From Bradyrhizobium guangzhouense (lineage in GTDB: Bacteria > Pseudomonadota > Alphaproteobacteria > Rhizobiales > Xanthobacteraceae): a stretch of DNA of 64,000 nucleotides. The translations under genes were made by a program, and so were the position numbers. The stretch covers positions 6,922,001-6,986,000 of the forward strand of contig NZ_CP030053.1 of NCBI RefSeq assembly GCF_004114955.1. The letters are read 5' to 3'. Every line of letters starts with the position of its first letter. The first letter of the stretch is position 1. This document shows, piece after piece, positions 25,020 to 33,546 of this stretch. The notes under the pieces were generated by a model that saw nothing but the letters and a program-made list of their open reading frames with translations, was not told where the DNA came from and searched no databases.

Positions 25020-26840
25020 ATGGGGGCTGAACTAGGGGCTGAGCAGCCTGAAACGATCGCCGCGATTGTGGCCGCGCATCGCGCCGGCACGCTCACGCCG
25101 GCGCAGACGATCGCGCGCACGTATCAGCGCATCCGCGAGCGCAACGATCCCGCCGTCTTCATCAGCCTGCGCGACGAGAAGGACGCGATCGCCGAGGCCG
25201 AAAAGCTTGCGGCGCGCGCGGATGCCGCCAGCTTGCCGCTCTATGGCATTCCCGTCGCGGTGAAGGACAATATCGACGCACTCGGATTTCCGACCACGGC
25301 GGCCTGTCCGGCTTTCTCCTACACGCCGACCCATGACTCGACCGCGGTGGAGCGGCTGCGCGCGGCGGGCGCGATCATCATCGGCAAGACCAATCTCGAC
25401 CAGTTCGCCACGGGCCTCGTCGGCGTGCGCTCGCCCTATGGCATCCCGAAGAATTCGATCCGCGAGGATCTCATTCCCGGCGGCTCGAGCTCGGGCTCGG
25501 CTGTCGCGGTCGGCGCGGGACTGGTGCCGTTGTCGCTCGGCACCGACACCGCCGGCAGCGGCCGTGTGCCGGCAATGCTCAACAACATCGTCGGGCTGAA
25601 GCCGAGCCTCGGCATGATCTCGACCGCCGGCCTGGTGCCGGCCTGCCGCACGCTCGACTGCATCTCGGTGTTCGCGCTGACGGTCGACGATGCCGCGCTC
25701 GCGCTCTCGGTGATATCAGGCCCCGATCAGGCAGATCCGTTCTCGCGCGACCGGCCACTTGAGCCGACCATCCCCTTCCCTGCGAAGCTGCGCCTCGGCG
25801 TGCCTCGCAACGGGCAGCTGATCTTCTTCGGCGACAAGAAATCGGAAGCCGCCTACGCAGATGCGCTGAAGCGCTGGTCCGCACTTGGGGCAACGCTGGT
25901 CGAGTTCGATCTCGAGCCGTTCTACGAGACGGCGCGGCTGCTCTATGAGGGCCCGTGGGTCGCCGAGCGCTATCTCGTGATCAAGAATCTGCTGGCCTCC
26001 GCACCCGACTCGATCCATCCGGTGACGCGCGAGATCACCGCGGCCGGCGCGCGGCTGACGGCAGCCGAGACCTTCTCCGCGCTTTATCGCCTGCAAGGCC
26101 TGCGCAAGATCGCCGAGCGCGCGTTCGCCAACATCGATGCGCTGGTGCTGCCGACGGCGCCGACGGCCTATACGACCGCGCAGGTGCTGGCCAATCCGAT
26201 CGAGCTCAACAGCCGGCTCGGCACCTACACCAATTTCGTCAACCTGCTCGATCTCTGCGGCCTCGCTGTGCCGGCGTCGATGCGCACGGACGGCATCCCG
26301 TTCGGCATCACGCTGCTGGCGCCTGCAGGACGCGATGGGATGCTTGCGAGCATCGGCCGCGTCTTCCATGCGGATACCAAGCTGACCGTTGGCGCCAAGG
26401 GCGTGGCGCAGGCACCGCTTGCTGCCCTTCCCGGAAACAGCAGCGACGAAATTCCGATCGCCGTCGTCGGCGCACATCTCTCCGGCATGGCGCTGAACGG
26501 GGAATTGAAGGCGCTGAATGCGAGGCTGATCGAGGCGACCAGGACTGCGCCCGACTACAAGCTCTATGCGCTTCCGACCACGCCGCCGAAGCCCGGCATG
26601 TTGCGCGTCGAAGCCGGCAAGGGCGCATCGATCGAGCTCGAGATCTGGTCGCTCTCGTCGTCCGCGTTCGGCCAGTTCGTGAATGCGATTCCGGCGCCGA
26701 TGGCGATCGGAACGATTCGGCTGGCGGATGGTCGTAGCGTGAAAGGGTTTCTCGTCGAGCCGGAGGCGCTGGGCGAGGCGCGCGACATCACGGTGTATGG
26801 GGGATGGCGCGCGTATATGAAGGAAGCCGCCACGACATAG
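25020..26840 (+). CDS. atzF: Allophanate hydrolase (AtzF type)
   Basis: A 606-residue protein. Residues 1-450 are an amidase-signature domain with the Lys-Ser-Ser triad: Lys82 in GIPVAVKDN, Ser in PGGSSSGSAV, Ser in GTDTAGSGR. Residues about 460-600 match the small C-terminal domain of AtzF-type allophanate hydrolases (VVGAHLSGMALNGEL through EPEALGEARDITVYGGW). It converts allophanate to ammonia and carbon dioxide. Length fits AtzF rather than a plain amidase. A sigma-54 promoter lies just upstream; the convergent neighbour cluster carries atzG, atzE and atzH. ATG 25020 is chosen over an in-frame GTG at 24990. Confidence 0.92.
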   Translation: MGAELGAEQPETIAAIVAAHRAGTLTPAQTIARTYQRIRERNDPAVFISLRDEKDAIAEAEKLAARADAASLPLYGIPVAVKDNIDALGFPTTAACPAFSYTPTHDSTAVERLRAAGAIIIGKTNLDQFATGLVGVRSPYGIPKNSIREDLIPGGSSSGSAVAVGAGLVPLSLGTDTAGSGRVPAMLNNIVGLKPSLGMISTAGLVPACRTLDCISVFALTVDDAALALSVISGPDQADPFSRDRPLEPTIPFPAKLRLGVPRNGQLIFFGDKKSEAAYADALKRWSALGATLVEFDLEPFYETARLLYEGPWVAERYLVIKNLLASAPDSIHPVTREITAAGARLTAAETFSALYRLQGLRKIAERAFANIDALVLPTAPTAYTTAQVLANPIELNSRLGTYTNFVNLLDLCGLAVPASMRTDGIPFGITLLAPAGRDGMLASIGRVFHADTKLTVGAKGVAQAPLAALPGNSSDEIPIAVVGAHLSGMALNGELKALNARLIEATRTAPDYKLYALPTTPPKPGMLRVEAGKGASIELEIWSLSSSAFGQFVNAIPAPMAIGTIRLADGRSVKGFLVEPEALGEARDITVYGGWRAYMKEAATT

Positions 26841-26847
26841 GCGTGCC

Positions 26848-27570
26848 CTACACCGACACCGCGTAAATCTCATACTCCCCGCGCACCAGCTCGATATGAG
26901 CGCGCATCGCGGCCGCGGCGCCCTGCTTGTCACCGCGCATGATGGCGACGACGACGCGGTCGTGCTCGGCTTGTGACTTGGCGAGACGGCCAAGATTGCG
27001 AAACTGGGCGCGGCGGAACGGCTGCACGCGGACGCGGGTCGCCAGCGTGATCTCGGCGATGTAGCCGTTCTGCGAGCCCGCATAGATCGCGTTGTGGAAG
27101 CGTTCATTGACCTCGTGGAAGCGATCGGGATTGCCGGCGTAGCTGAGCACGCGCAACTCCTCATGGATTGCCTCCAAACCGTGACGCTCGGAGGCCGACA
27201 TACGTTCGGCCGCAAGGCCGGCACACAATGCCTCCAGCTCCGCCATCGCCTCGAACATGCTCTTGAGACGCTCGATCGAGGGCTGGGCGACGACCGCACC
27301 GCGGTGGGGGCGCGCCTCGACCAGGCCGCTCGTGACCAACTGACGCAGCGCTTCGCGCACCGGAGTGCGCGACACGCTGAAGCGCCGTGCGATGTCGGTC
27401 TCGTCCAGCGGCGCGCCAGGGGCCAGAGTTCCCCGCACGATCTCGTCGGCGAGCTGGAGACGCAGCTCCTCCGCGCGCGTGACCTTCTGCACCGACGGCG
27501 AGGCACGGTCGACGCGCGGCACCACCGGTTCGGCCGGCAGTGTCCCGGGCGGAAAATCGTCAAGCGTCAT
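26848..27570 (-). CDS. GntR/FCD-family transcriptional regulator
   Basis: A 240-residue regulator with an N-terminal winged helix (about 30-95; ETDIARRFSVSRTPVREALRQL) and a C-terminal FCD ligand domain (about 105-230, histidine-rich, FHEVNERFHNAIY). It is the last gene of the minus-strand importer-atzGEH run, 4 bp after atzH, and ends 7 bp from the convergent atzF stop. It probably senses a pathway intermediate and modulates both units. A GntR-like TGTACA-centred site overlaps the atzF promoter. Confidence 0.87.
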   Translation of the reverse strand: MTLDDFPPGTLPAEPVVPRVDRASPSVQKVTRAEELRLQLADEIVRGTLAPGAPLDETDIARRFSVSRTPVREALRQLVTSGLVEARPHRGAVVAQPSIERLKSMFEAMAELEALCAGLAAERMSASERHGLEAIHEELRVLSYAGNPDRFHEVNERFHNAIYAGSQNGYIAEITLATRVRVQPFRRAQFRNLGRLAKSQAEHDRVVVAIMRGDKQGAAAAMRAHIELVRGEYEIYAVSV

Positions 27571-27574
27571 ACGG

Positions 27575-27967
27575 TCAGGTCTCTTTCGACTCGTCGATGA
27601 TGCTGACATGGGCCGCGACGACGCGCCAGCCCTCCGGGAAGCGAATCCAGGTCTGCATCTGGCGGCCGACCTTGCCGGGGGCCGTGTCGCGATAGAACAG
27701 GGTGGAGGCCACCGCCGTGTCGCGGCCATAGCTCGATATCACCGTCTTCGCCCTGCGACGGTTAAGGCCGACCGGCGACCGGCCGGCGCGGAAGCCGGAG
27801 ATTGCCTCATAGCCATAGAGGTTCTCACCGATGCCATAGCGCAGCGTGCGGGGATCGTTGCGGAAGAGTTCACCGAGCACGGCGACGTCGTTGCTGACGA
27901 GGGCCTGCTCATAACGCTCGAACGCGGCTCTGACTTCCGCGATCACGTCGGCGAGATCGATCTCCAT
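27575..27967 (-). CDS. atzH: AtzH-like protein (1,3-dicarboxyurea hydrolase family, DUF3225)
   Basis: A 130-residue NTF2-fold protein of the AtzH-like/DUF3225 family (start [20 protein letters not shown], later [15 protein letters not shown]). In Pseudomonas strain ADP, AtzH hydrolyses 1,3-dicarboxyurea, the product of AtzE, to allophanate. Here it follows atzE by 12 bp and would supply allophanate to AtzF. AGAGG precedes the ATG. SnoaL-like proteins share the fold, but the context makes AtzH much the likeliest. Confidence 0.85.
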   Translation of the reverse strand: MEIDLADVIAEVRAAFERYEQALVSNDVAVLGELFRNDPRTLRYGIGENLYGYEAISGFRAGRSPVGLNRRRAKTVISSYGRDTAVASTLFYRDTAPGKVGRQMQTWIRFPEGWRVVAAHVSIIDESKET

Positions 27968-27979
27968 CTCAAAATCCTC

Positions 27980-29374
27980 TTAAAGTCCCCTTGGGGCTGG
28001 CGCGGCAACCACGCCCATCTTTTCCAATGCGTACGCGACGCGGAGCGCGATGTCTTCGCGCCAGGGCGCGCAGATGATCTGCACGCCGATCGGCATCGGC
28101 TCGAGCGGCACGGGCACCGCGACCACCGGCAGACCGATGAAGGAGATCGGCTGGGTGTGGATGCCGATATTGGCACGCACCGGCAGCTCGACGCCGTCGA
28201 GATTGAAATTGACCTGGCCGAGCTTCGGCGCCGTGCAGGGCGTTGCCGGCGCGAGCAGCACGTCGACGGACCTGAATATCTCGGCAAGCTGCGCGCGATA
28301 CCAGCGGCGGAATTTTTGCGCACGATCGACCAGCGCCGCCGGCACCATCGCGCCGGCGATCAGCCGGTCGCGTACGGCCGGATCGAAATCGTTCGGGCGC
28401 TTGCGCAGGCGATCGAGATGCAGCGAGGCACCTTCGGTGGTGGTGATGACGTAGGCCGCCGCGCGAGCGCGCGAGGCTTCGGGCACGTCGACCACCTTGG
28501 TCGCGTTGAGTGCCTTGGCGACACGGCTGACCGCCTCGACGGCTTCCGGGAACACGTTCGTCTGGAAGTGCCCGCCGGCGATTGCGATGCGCAGATCCGA
28601 GACCGGATTGGCGAGCAGCGGCAGCGTCGGCTCCAACCCACGCGTCGTGCAAGCGCCATCGTCGGCATCCGGGCCCTGCATGGCGTCATAGGCAAGCGCG
28701 AGGTCGGTGACGGAACGTGCGAACGGGCCGAGATGGTCGAGGCTCGCGACGAACGGGAACGAGCGCGCGCGCGACAGCCGGCCATAGGTCGGCTTGAGGC
28801 CAAAGATGCCGCAGAAGGAAGCCGGCACGCGGATCGAGCCGTTGGTGTCGGAACCGAGCGCGATCGGCACCAATGCACTGCCGACGGCGCTGCCCGAGCC
28901 GCCGGAGGAGCCGCCGCTCATCCGCGTGGTGTCATGCGGATTGCGTGAGGGACCGTCATGGATGTTCTCGCCGGTGAAGTCGTAGGCGTATTCGCCCATG
29001 TTGAGTGCGCCGACCAGCACAGCCCCGGCGGCCTCCATCCGCTCGATCAGCGTCGCGTCGCGCCCGGCGGGTGCGAGATCGCGGTTGATCTTCGAGCCGG
29101 CCCGCGTCGCCAGGCCTGCGACGTCGAACAGATTCTTCACCGCGAAGGGCACGCCGGCGAGCGGGCCGACGGTCTTGCCGACCGCGATGTCGGCATCGAT
29201 GGCTTTCGCTCTCTCGCGCGCGCGATCGGCGGTGACGTCGGTGAAGGCGTTGAGGGTGGTGTCGCGCTGCTTGATGCGGGTAAGAGCCGATTCAGTCGCA
29301 TCGATTGCGGACATCTTGCGGGCTGCGACCGCGCTCGCAATCTCGGCGGCCGTCATCTCTGGCTTGGAGGTCAT
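27980..29374 (-). CDS. atzE: 1-carboxybiuret hydrolase catalytic subunit (AtzE family amidase)
   Basis: A 464-residue amidase-signature enzyme with Lys80 (GVPFAVKNLFD), cis-Ser near 156 (MSGGSSGGSGSA) and nucleophile Ser180 (GSDTNGSIR). It follows the AtzG-like small subunit gene by 7 bp, the arrangement of the AtzE-AtzG complex that deaminates 1-carboxybiuret to 1,3-dicarboxyurea. As a lone gene it would only be called an amidase; the atzG and atzH neighbours decide the call. Its natural substrate here may differ, because no cyanuric acid hydrolase is present. Confidence 0.87.
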   Translation of the reverse strand: MTSKPEMTAAEIASAVAARKMSAIDATESALTRIKQRDTTLNAFTDVTADRARERAKAIDADIAVGKTVGPLAGVPFAVKNLFDVAGLATRAGSKINRDLAPAGRDATLIERMEAAGAVLVGALNMGEYAYDFTGENIHDGPSRNPHDTTRMSGGSSGGSGSAVGSALVPIALGSDTNGSIRVPASFCGIFGLKPTYGRLSRARSFPFVASLDHLGPFARSVTDLALAYDAMQGPDADDGACTTRGLEPTLPLLANPVSDLRIAIAGGHFQTNVFPEAVEAVSRVAKALNATKVVDVPEASRARAAAYVITTTEGASLHLDRLRKRPNDFDPAVRDRLIAGAMVPAALVDRAQKFRRWYRAQLAEIFRSVDVLLAPATPCTAPKLGQVNFNLDGVELPVRANIGIHTQPISFIGLPVVAVPVPLEPMPIGVQIICAPWREDIALRVAYALEKMGVVAAPAPRGL

Positions 29375-29381
29375 GGCAGCA

Positions 29382-29561
29382 TCAGGCCGTGAAGATCGGC
29401 GCCGGCTCGGTCTCGTCCGGCAGCGCGAATTCGTCGACCATGCGGCCAAGCCGCAGCGACACCTCGAGATTGGCGCGCACCGCAGGCCTCCAGGCTTCCT
29501 CGACCGGCAGCGCCAGCGCTTTCGATACGGCGTCGATATAATCGTCCAGCGGCTCGGCCAT
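29382..29561 (-). CDS. atzG: AtzG-like small subunit (DUF4089) of carboxybiuret hydrolase
   Basis: A 59-residue protein (start MAEPLDDYIDAVSKALALPV, ending ETEPAPIF-T-A) of the AtzG/DUF4089 family. It is a helical subunit that stabilises AtzE, analogous to GatC for GatA. ATG at 29561 is preferred over the GTG immediately before it because GGGAG is better spaced. It lies between the importer ATPase gene (19-bp gap) and atzE (7-bp gap), showing that transport and hydrolysis share one transcript. Confidence 0.85.
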   Translation of the reverse strand: MAEPLDDYIDAVSKALALPVEEAWRPAVRANLEVSLRLGRMVDEFALPDETEPAPIFTA

Positions 29562-29580
29562 CACGCTCCCAAATAGTCTC

Positions 29581-31302
29581 TCAGTGTATCTGCAGCGGCG
29601 GATGCGGGATCGCCGTCAGCAGCTCCTTGGTGTAGTCGTCCTGCGGATCGCTCAAGACCTGCTCGGAAGCGCCCTCTTCGACGATCCGCCCCGCCCGCAT
29701 CACAATGACACGATCGCACAACAAGCGCACTACATTCAAATCATGCGAAACGAACAGATAGCTCATACCTAGCCGCGCCTTCAGGTCCTGGAGCAGGTTC
29801 AGGACAACCGCCTGCACCGAGACGTCCAGCGCCGCGGTCGGCTCGTCCAGGATGACCAGCTTCGGATGCAGCGCGATGGCGCGGGCGATGCCGACGCGGG
29901 CCTTCTGGCCGCCGGACAGCTGGTGCGGAAAACGATCGAGCAGATTGTGCGGCAGGCCGACCATGGTGGCCAGTTCCTCGCAGCGGGCGCGAAGCGCGTC
30001 GCGGCCCCTGATATCGCCGAGCTGAATGATGGGATCGGCGATGGCGCGCGCGGCGGTGAAGCGCGGGTTGAGACTGTCGGTCGGATCCTGGAACACCATC
30101 TGGATACGGCTGCGCTGCGGCAGCCGGGCGAAGCTGGCAGGCTGAATACCGCCGATGTCCTCGCCGTCGAACTGGATCAGGCCGGAAGTCTGGTCCAGGA
30201 GGCGCATCACCATCATCGACGTGGTCGATTTGCCGCAGCCGGATTCGCCGACCAGGCCGACGCTCTCGCCATGGCCGATCGCGAAGCTGATGCCGTCGAC
30301 GGCGCGGAACATGTCCGGCTCAACGGGCGGCTTGCGGCCGAACAGTTTTCCGAGCGTGGCGGTGGCGCCCTGGCGGGGATATTCTTTCACCAGCTTTTCG
30401 ATGAGCAGGAGAGGCTTTTGGCTCTCCGCGGCGGCGGATGGTGCTGGCTCCGCGGGGGCGGCGAGTATCGCACCCTCCTCCTCCGGCAGCAGGTCTCTCA
30501 GCGACACCCCGAGCCGCGGCGTCGCGCGCATCAGTTTCTTGGTGTAGGGGTGCTGCGGGCTCGCGAAGATGTCGGCGGCCTTGGCGGTCTCGACGACGCG
30601 ACCCTTCTCCATCACCACGACGCGGTCGCAATAGGCGGCCGCCAAGCCCAGATCGTGGGTGATCAGGATGGTCGACATCGCCTTGCGCTTCGTCAGCTCG
30701 ACGATCAGGTCCATCACCGCCTTTTGCGTGGTGACGTCCAACCCGGTGGTCGGCTCGTCGGCGATCAGCAGCTGCGGATTGCAGGCGAGCGCCAGCGCGA
30801 TGACGACGCGCTGGCACATGCCGCCCGACAGCTCGAACGGATAAGCGTGGTAGCGCTCGCGCGGGCGGGCGATCTTGACCTGCTCCAGCGCCTCGATCGC
30901 CCTCTCGCCGTGATCGGCAACCTGGGCCTGCTGCACATGGGTGCGCAAGACGTCCTCGATCTGGTCGCCCACCTTGCGGATCGGGTTGAGCGCGGCGCGC
31001 GGGTTCTGGAAGATCATCGAGACTTCGCGGCCGCGCAGATCGCGCATCTGGGCTTCGCTCGCGGCCTTCACGTCGATGCCGGAGAACATCACCGATCCTT
31101 CGGCGATCTTGCCGGCGCGGTCGAGGATGCGCATCACCGCGTAGGAGGTCACCGACTTGCCGGAGCCGGACTCGCCGACGATGGCGAGCGTCTCGCCCTT
31201 GGCGACGGAGATGTTGACGTGCTGCACGGCCTTGACGATGCCGCGGCGGGTGGTGAATTCGACGGTGAGATCCTGGACGTCGAGCAGCGGCTGGGCGGTC
31301 AC
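29581..31302 (-). CDS. Dipeptide/oligopeptide-type ABC importer, fused double ATPase (DppD-DppF)
   Basis: A 573-residue protein with two complete ABC ATPase domains. The first (about 1-270) has Walker A GESGSGKS and signature LSGGMCQR; the second (about 300-565) has GESGCGKS and LSGGQKAR, and each has its own Asp-Glu Walker B. In many systems these are two proteins, DppD and DppF; here they are fused. The start is GTG at 31302 after GGAGG. It powers the importer encoded by the next two permease genes and the binding protein, presumably bringing in the substrate for AtzGE. Confidence 0.9.
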   Translation of the reverse strand: MTAQPLLDVQDLTVEFTTRRGIVKAVQHVNISVAKGETLAIVGESGSGKSVTSYAVMRILDRAGKIAEGSVMFSGIDVKAASEAQMRDLRGREVSMIFQNPRAALNPIRKVGDQIEDVLRTHVQQAQVADHGERAIEALEQVKIARPRERYHAYPFELSGGMCQRVVIALALACNPQLLIADEPTTGLDVTTQKAVMDLIVELTKRKAMSTILITHDLGLAAAYCDRVVVMEKGRVVETAKAADIFASPQHPYTKKLMRATPRLGVSLRDLLPEEEGAILAAPAEPAPSAAAESQKPLLLIEKLVKEYPRQGATATLGKLFGRKPPVEPDMFRAVDGISFAIGHGESVGLVGESGCGKSTTSMMVMRLLDQTSGLIQFDGEDIGGIQPASFARLPQRSRIQMVFQDPTDSLNPRFTAARAIADPIIQLGDIRGRDALRARCEELATMVGLPHNLLDRFPHQLSGGQKARVGIARAIALHPKLVILDEPTAALDVSVQAVVLNLLQDLKARLGMSYLFVSHDLNVVRLLCDRVIVMRAGRIVEEGASEQVLSDPQDDYTKELLTAIPHPPLQIH

Positions 31303-31390
31303 GAATGCCTCCGGTCGCTCACAGGCGCGAAAACAACCCCATGCACAGTAGAGGCGGCACTGAAATCATTGGCGAATTTCTGCCGATCCA

Positions 31391-32290
31391 TCACGTCCTC
31401 CGCTGCGGATCGACGATGTCGCGGAGGCCGTCGCCGAGCAGGTTGAAGCAGAACACGGCGATCATCAGCGCAAGGCCGGGGAACAGCGCGATCCACCATT
31501 CGCCCGAGACCATGAAGCCCGCGCCCTCGGCGACCATGATGCCCCATTCGGCGGTCGGCGGGCGAACGCCGAGGCCGATGAAGGAGAGGCCGGCGGCATT
31601 GAGGATGGCGTAGCCCATGGTCAGCGACATCTGCACGATCATGATCGGCATGATGTTCGGCAGGATATGCACCAGGAGGATGCGGAATTCGCCGTTGCCT
31701 GACAGCCGCGCGGCCTGCACGAAGCCGGCGTTGCGGCGGACATTGGCCTCCGCGCGCGCGACGCGGGCGTAGAGCGGGAAGTTCACGATGGCGGTGGCGA
31801 GAATGATGTTCTGCACGGTGTTGCCGAGCGCGGCGACGATGCCCATCGCCAGCACGAACAGCGGGAAGGCCATGATGGTGTCGGCGATGCGGCCGACGAT
31901 GCGATCGGTCCAGCCGCCGAAATAGCCGGCGGCGATGCCGGCAAGGCCGCCCATCAGGAACACCAGCACGACGGAGGCGACCGCGATGAAGGTATCGAGC
32001 CGCGTCGCCACCACGACGCGGCTGAAGATGTCGCGCCCGAGCTGATCGGTGCCGAACCAGTGCGCGGCCGACGGTGGCTTCAGCGCCGCCGCCGTGTCGG
32101 AGGCGAGCGGATCGTAGGGCACCACATAGGGGCCGAAGATCGCCGCGATCAGGATCAGGATCAGCAGCGCGAAAGCAAAACCCGTGACCTTGTTCTCGCT
32201 CAGCACATAGCGGGTCTGTTCGAGGATCGCGGATAGTCCCGAGGTACGCGCGGGACCGACGGGTTCAACGGCTGGCGCAACGGAGCTCAT
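31391..32290 (-). CDS. Dipeptide/oligopeptide-type ABC importer permease (DppC family)
   Basis: A 299-residue permease with an N-terminal membrane segment, the DppC-type GTDQLGRDIFSRV motif near residue 95 and about six membrane spans. The transporter-permease EAA-like loop lies around ARVARAEANVRRNAGFV. The gene begins 3 bp after dppB. An 88-bp gap to the ATPase gene contains nothing notable. Confidence 0.9.
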   Translation of the reverse strand: MSSVAPAVEPVGPARTSGLSAILEQTRYVLSENKVTGFAFALLILILIAAIFGPYVVPYDPLASDTAAALKPPSAAHWFGTDQLGRDIFSRVVVATRLDTFIAVASVVLVFLMGGLAGIAAGYFGGWTDRIVGRIADTIMAFPLFVLAMGIVAALGNTVQNIILATAIVNFPLYARVARAEANVRRNAGFVQAARLSGNGEFRILLVHILPNIMPIMIVQMSLTMGYAILNAAGLSFIGLGVRPPTAEWGIMVAEGAGFMVSGEWWIALFPGLALMIAVFCFNLLGDGLRDIVDPQRRT

Positions 32291-32293
32291 GGT

Positions 32294-33307
32294 TTAGCCC
32301 TCCAGCCTGACACGCGGATCGATCACGCCGTACAAGATATCGATCACGAGATTGAGCAGCACGTACATCACCGCCATGGTGAGGACAAAGCCCTGCACCG
32401 GCGCGAAGTCCGATGAGATCAGCGCTTCCACCGCGTAAGAGCCGATGCCGGGCCAGGCGAAGACTTTTTCCACCAGCACGTTGGCCCCTAACAGGAACGA
32501 GAACACCATGCTGAGCGTGGTGATCACGGGCAGCATCGCGTTGCGGAAGGCGTAGGTGACGATGACGGTCGTCGGCGACAGGCCGCTGGCGCGCGCGGTG
32601 CGGACGAATTCGGACGCCAGCACCGCCAGCATCGAGGCGCGGGTCATGCGGGCGATCGGCGCCAGCGAGAAGATCGCAAGCGTCGTCGCCGGCAGGATGA
32701 GCTGGCTCAGCGCCGAGCGGAACGCCTCGAAGTCGCGTGCGAGCAGCGTGTCGATCAGGTAGAATCCGGTGACCGTCGGCGGCGCGCTGTAGAAGACGTC
32801 GAGCCGGCCGAGCGGCGCGGGCGACCAGCCGAGCTGGAAGTAAAAGAAGTAGACCAACACCAGGCCGGTGAAGAACACCGGCAGTGAGACGCCGGCTGTC
32901 GTCGTGATGCGACATAAGTGATCGACCCATGATCCCGGCCGCGTCGCCGCCAGCACGCCGAGCGGAATGGCGATGACGATGGAGACGATGAGGCCGAGCA
33001 ATGTCAGCTCGGCCGAGGCCGGCAGGCGATTGCGGATCTCGGTCGCGACCGGCTGTCCCGTGGTGAGCGAATTGCCGAAATCGCCATGCGCAAGATCGTT
33101 GGTGTAGCGGAAGAACTGCTCGATCAGCGGCTTATCGAGGCCGAGCTTCTTCCTGACCTGCTCGACCGCTTCCTTGGTCGCGGCGGGACCCGCGAAATAC
33201 GCGGCCGGATCACCCGGCAGCGCGCGCGTCAGCAGGAAGGTCACGATGACGACGCCGATGAGCGAGGGAATCGCAAACATCAGGCGCTTGCCGATCATGG
33301 TCAGCAT
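32294..33307 (-). CDS. Dipeptide/oligopeptide-type ABC importer permease (DppB family)
   Basis: A 337-residue permease with the N-terminal DppB pattern (IGKRLMFAIPSLIGVVIVTF, FLLTRALPGDPA) and about six membrane spans. ATG at 33307 follows AGGAG at 7 nt; an upstream in-frame extension runs through a repeat and is rejected. It lies 239 bp after the binding-protein gene, with a palindromic repeat in the gap, which may set different message levels for the two parts. Confidence 0.9.
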   Translation of the reverse strand: MLTMIGKRLMFAIPSLIGVVIVTFLLTRALPGDPAAYFAGPAATKEAVEQVRKKLGLDKPLIEQFFRYTNDLAHGDFGNSLTTGQPVATEIRNRLPASAELTLLGLIVSIVIAIPLGVLAATRPGSWVDHLCRITTTAGVSLPVFFTGLVLVYFFYFQLGWSPAPLGRLDVFYSAPPTVTGFYLIDTLLARDFEAFRSALSQLILPATTLAIFSLAPIARMTRASMLAVLASEFVRTARASGLSPTTVIVTYAFRNAMLPVITTLSMVFSFLLGANVLVEKVFAWPGIGSYAVEALISSDFAPVQGFVLTMAVMYVLLNLVIDILYGVIDPRVRLEG

Positions 33308-33334
33308 GGGGCGCTCCTGCGCGGGCTTGCTTCG

Positions 33335-33501
33335 CCTCTCCCGCTTGCGGGAGAGGCCGACGCGCCCCGGGCGATGCGAAAGCATCGTCCCGAGCGTGGC
33401 GGGTGAGGGCTCTCACTACCTAGGGACATCCCCCGTAATCCCTGGCGATCCCAACGCGGAGACACCCTCTCCCCAACCCTCTCCCGCAAGCGGGAGAGGG
33501 A
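33335..33501. repeat. Palindromic repeat, CTCTCCC family (long copy)
   Basis: A 167-bp element bounded by CTCTCCCGC/GCGGGAGAG hairpins at both ends (33335-33356 and 33480-33501), with an internal GATGC-GAAA-GCATC hairpin. It fills the gap between the binding-protein and permease genes within the importer operon. The same ends occur at 44761-44890. Confidence 0.75.
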
Positions 33502-33546
33502 GCCCACTGCCGATGCCGATGCGTCGCTGACGATCAGCATGATCCT

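Noticed and set aside
29561..29564. GTG at 29564 as start of the AtzG-like protein.
   Set aside because: GGGAG would be only one base away, while the ATG at 29561 has better spacing.
33308..33385. A 26-residue N-terminal extension of the DppB-type permease.
   Set aside because: It runs through the palindromic repeat and gives an Arg-rich leader. ATG 33307 has a good ribosome binding site and a normal permease N terminus.
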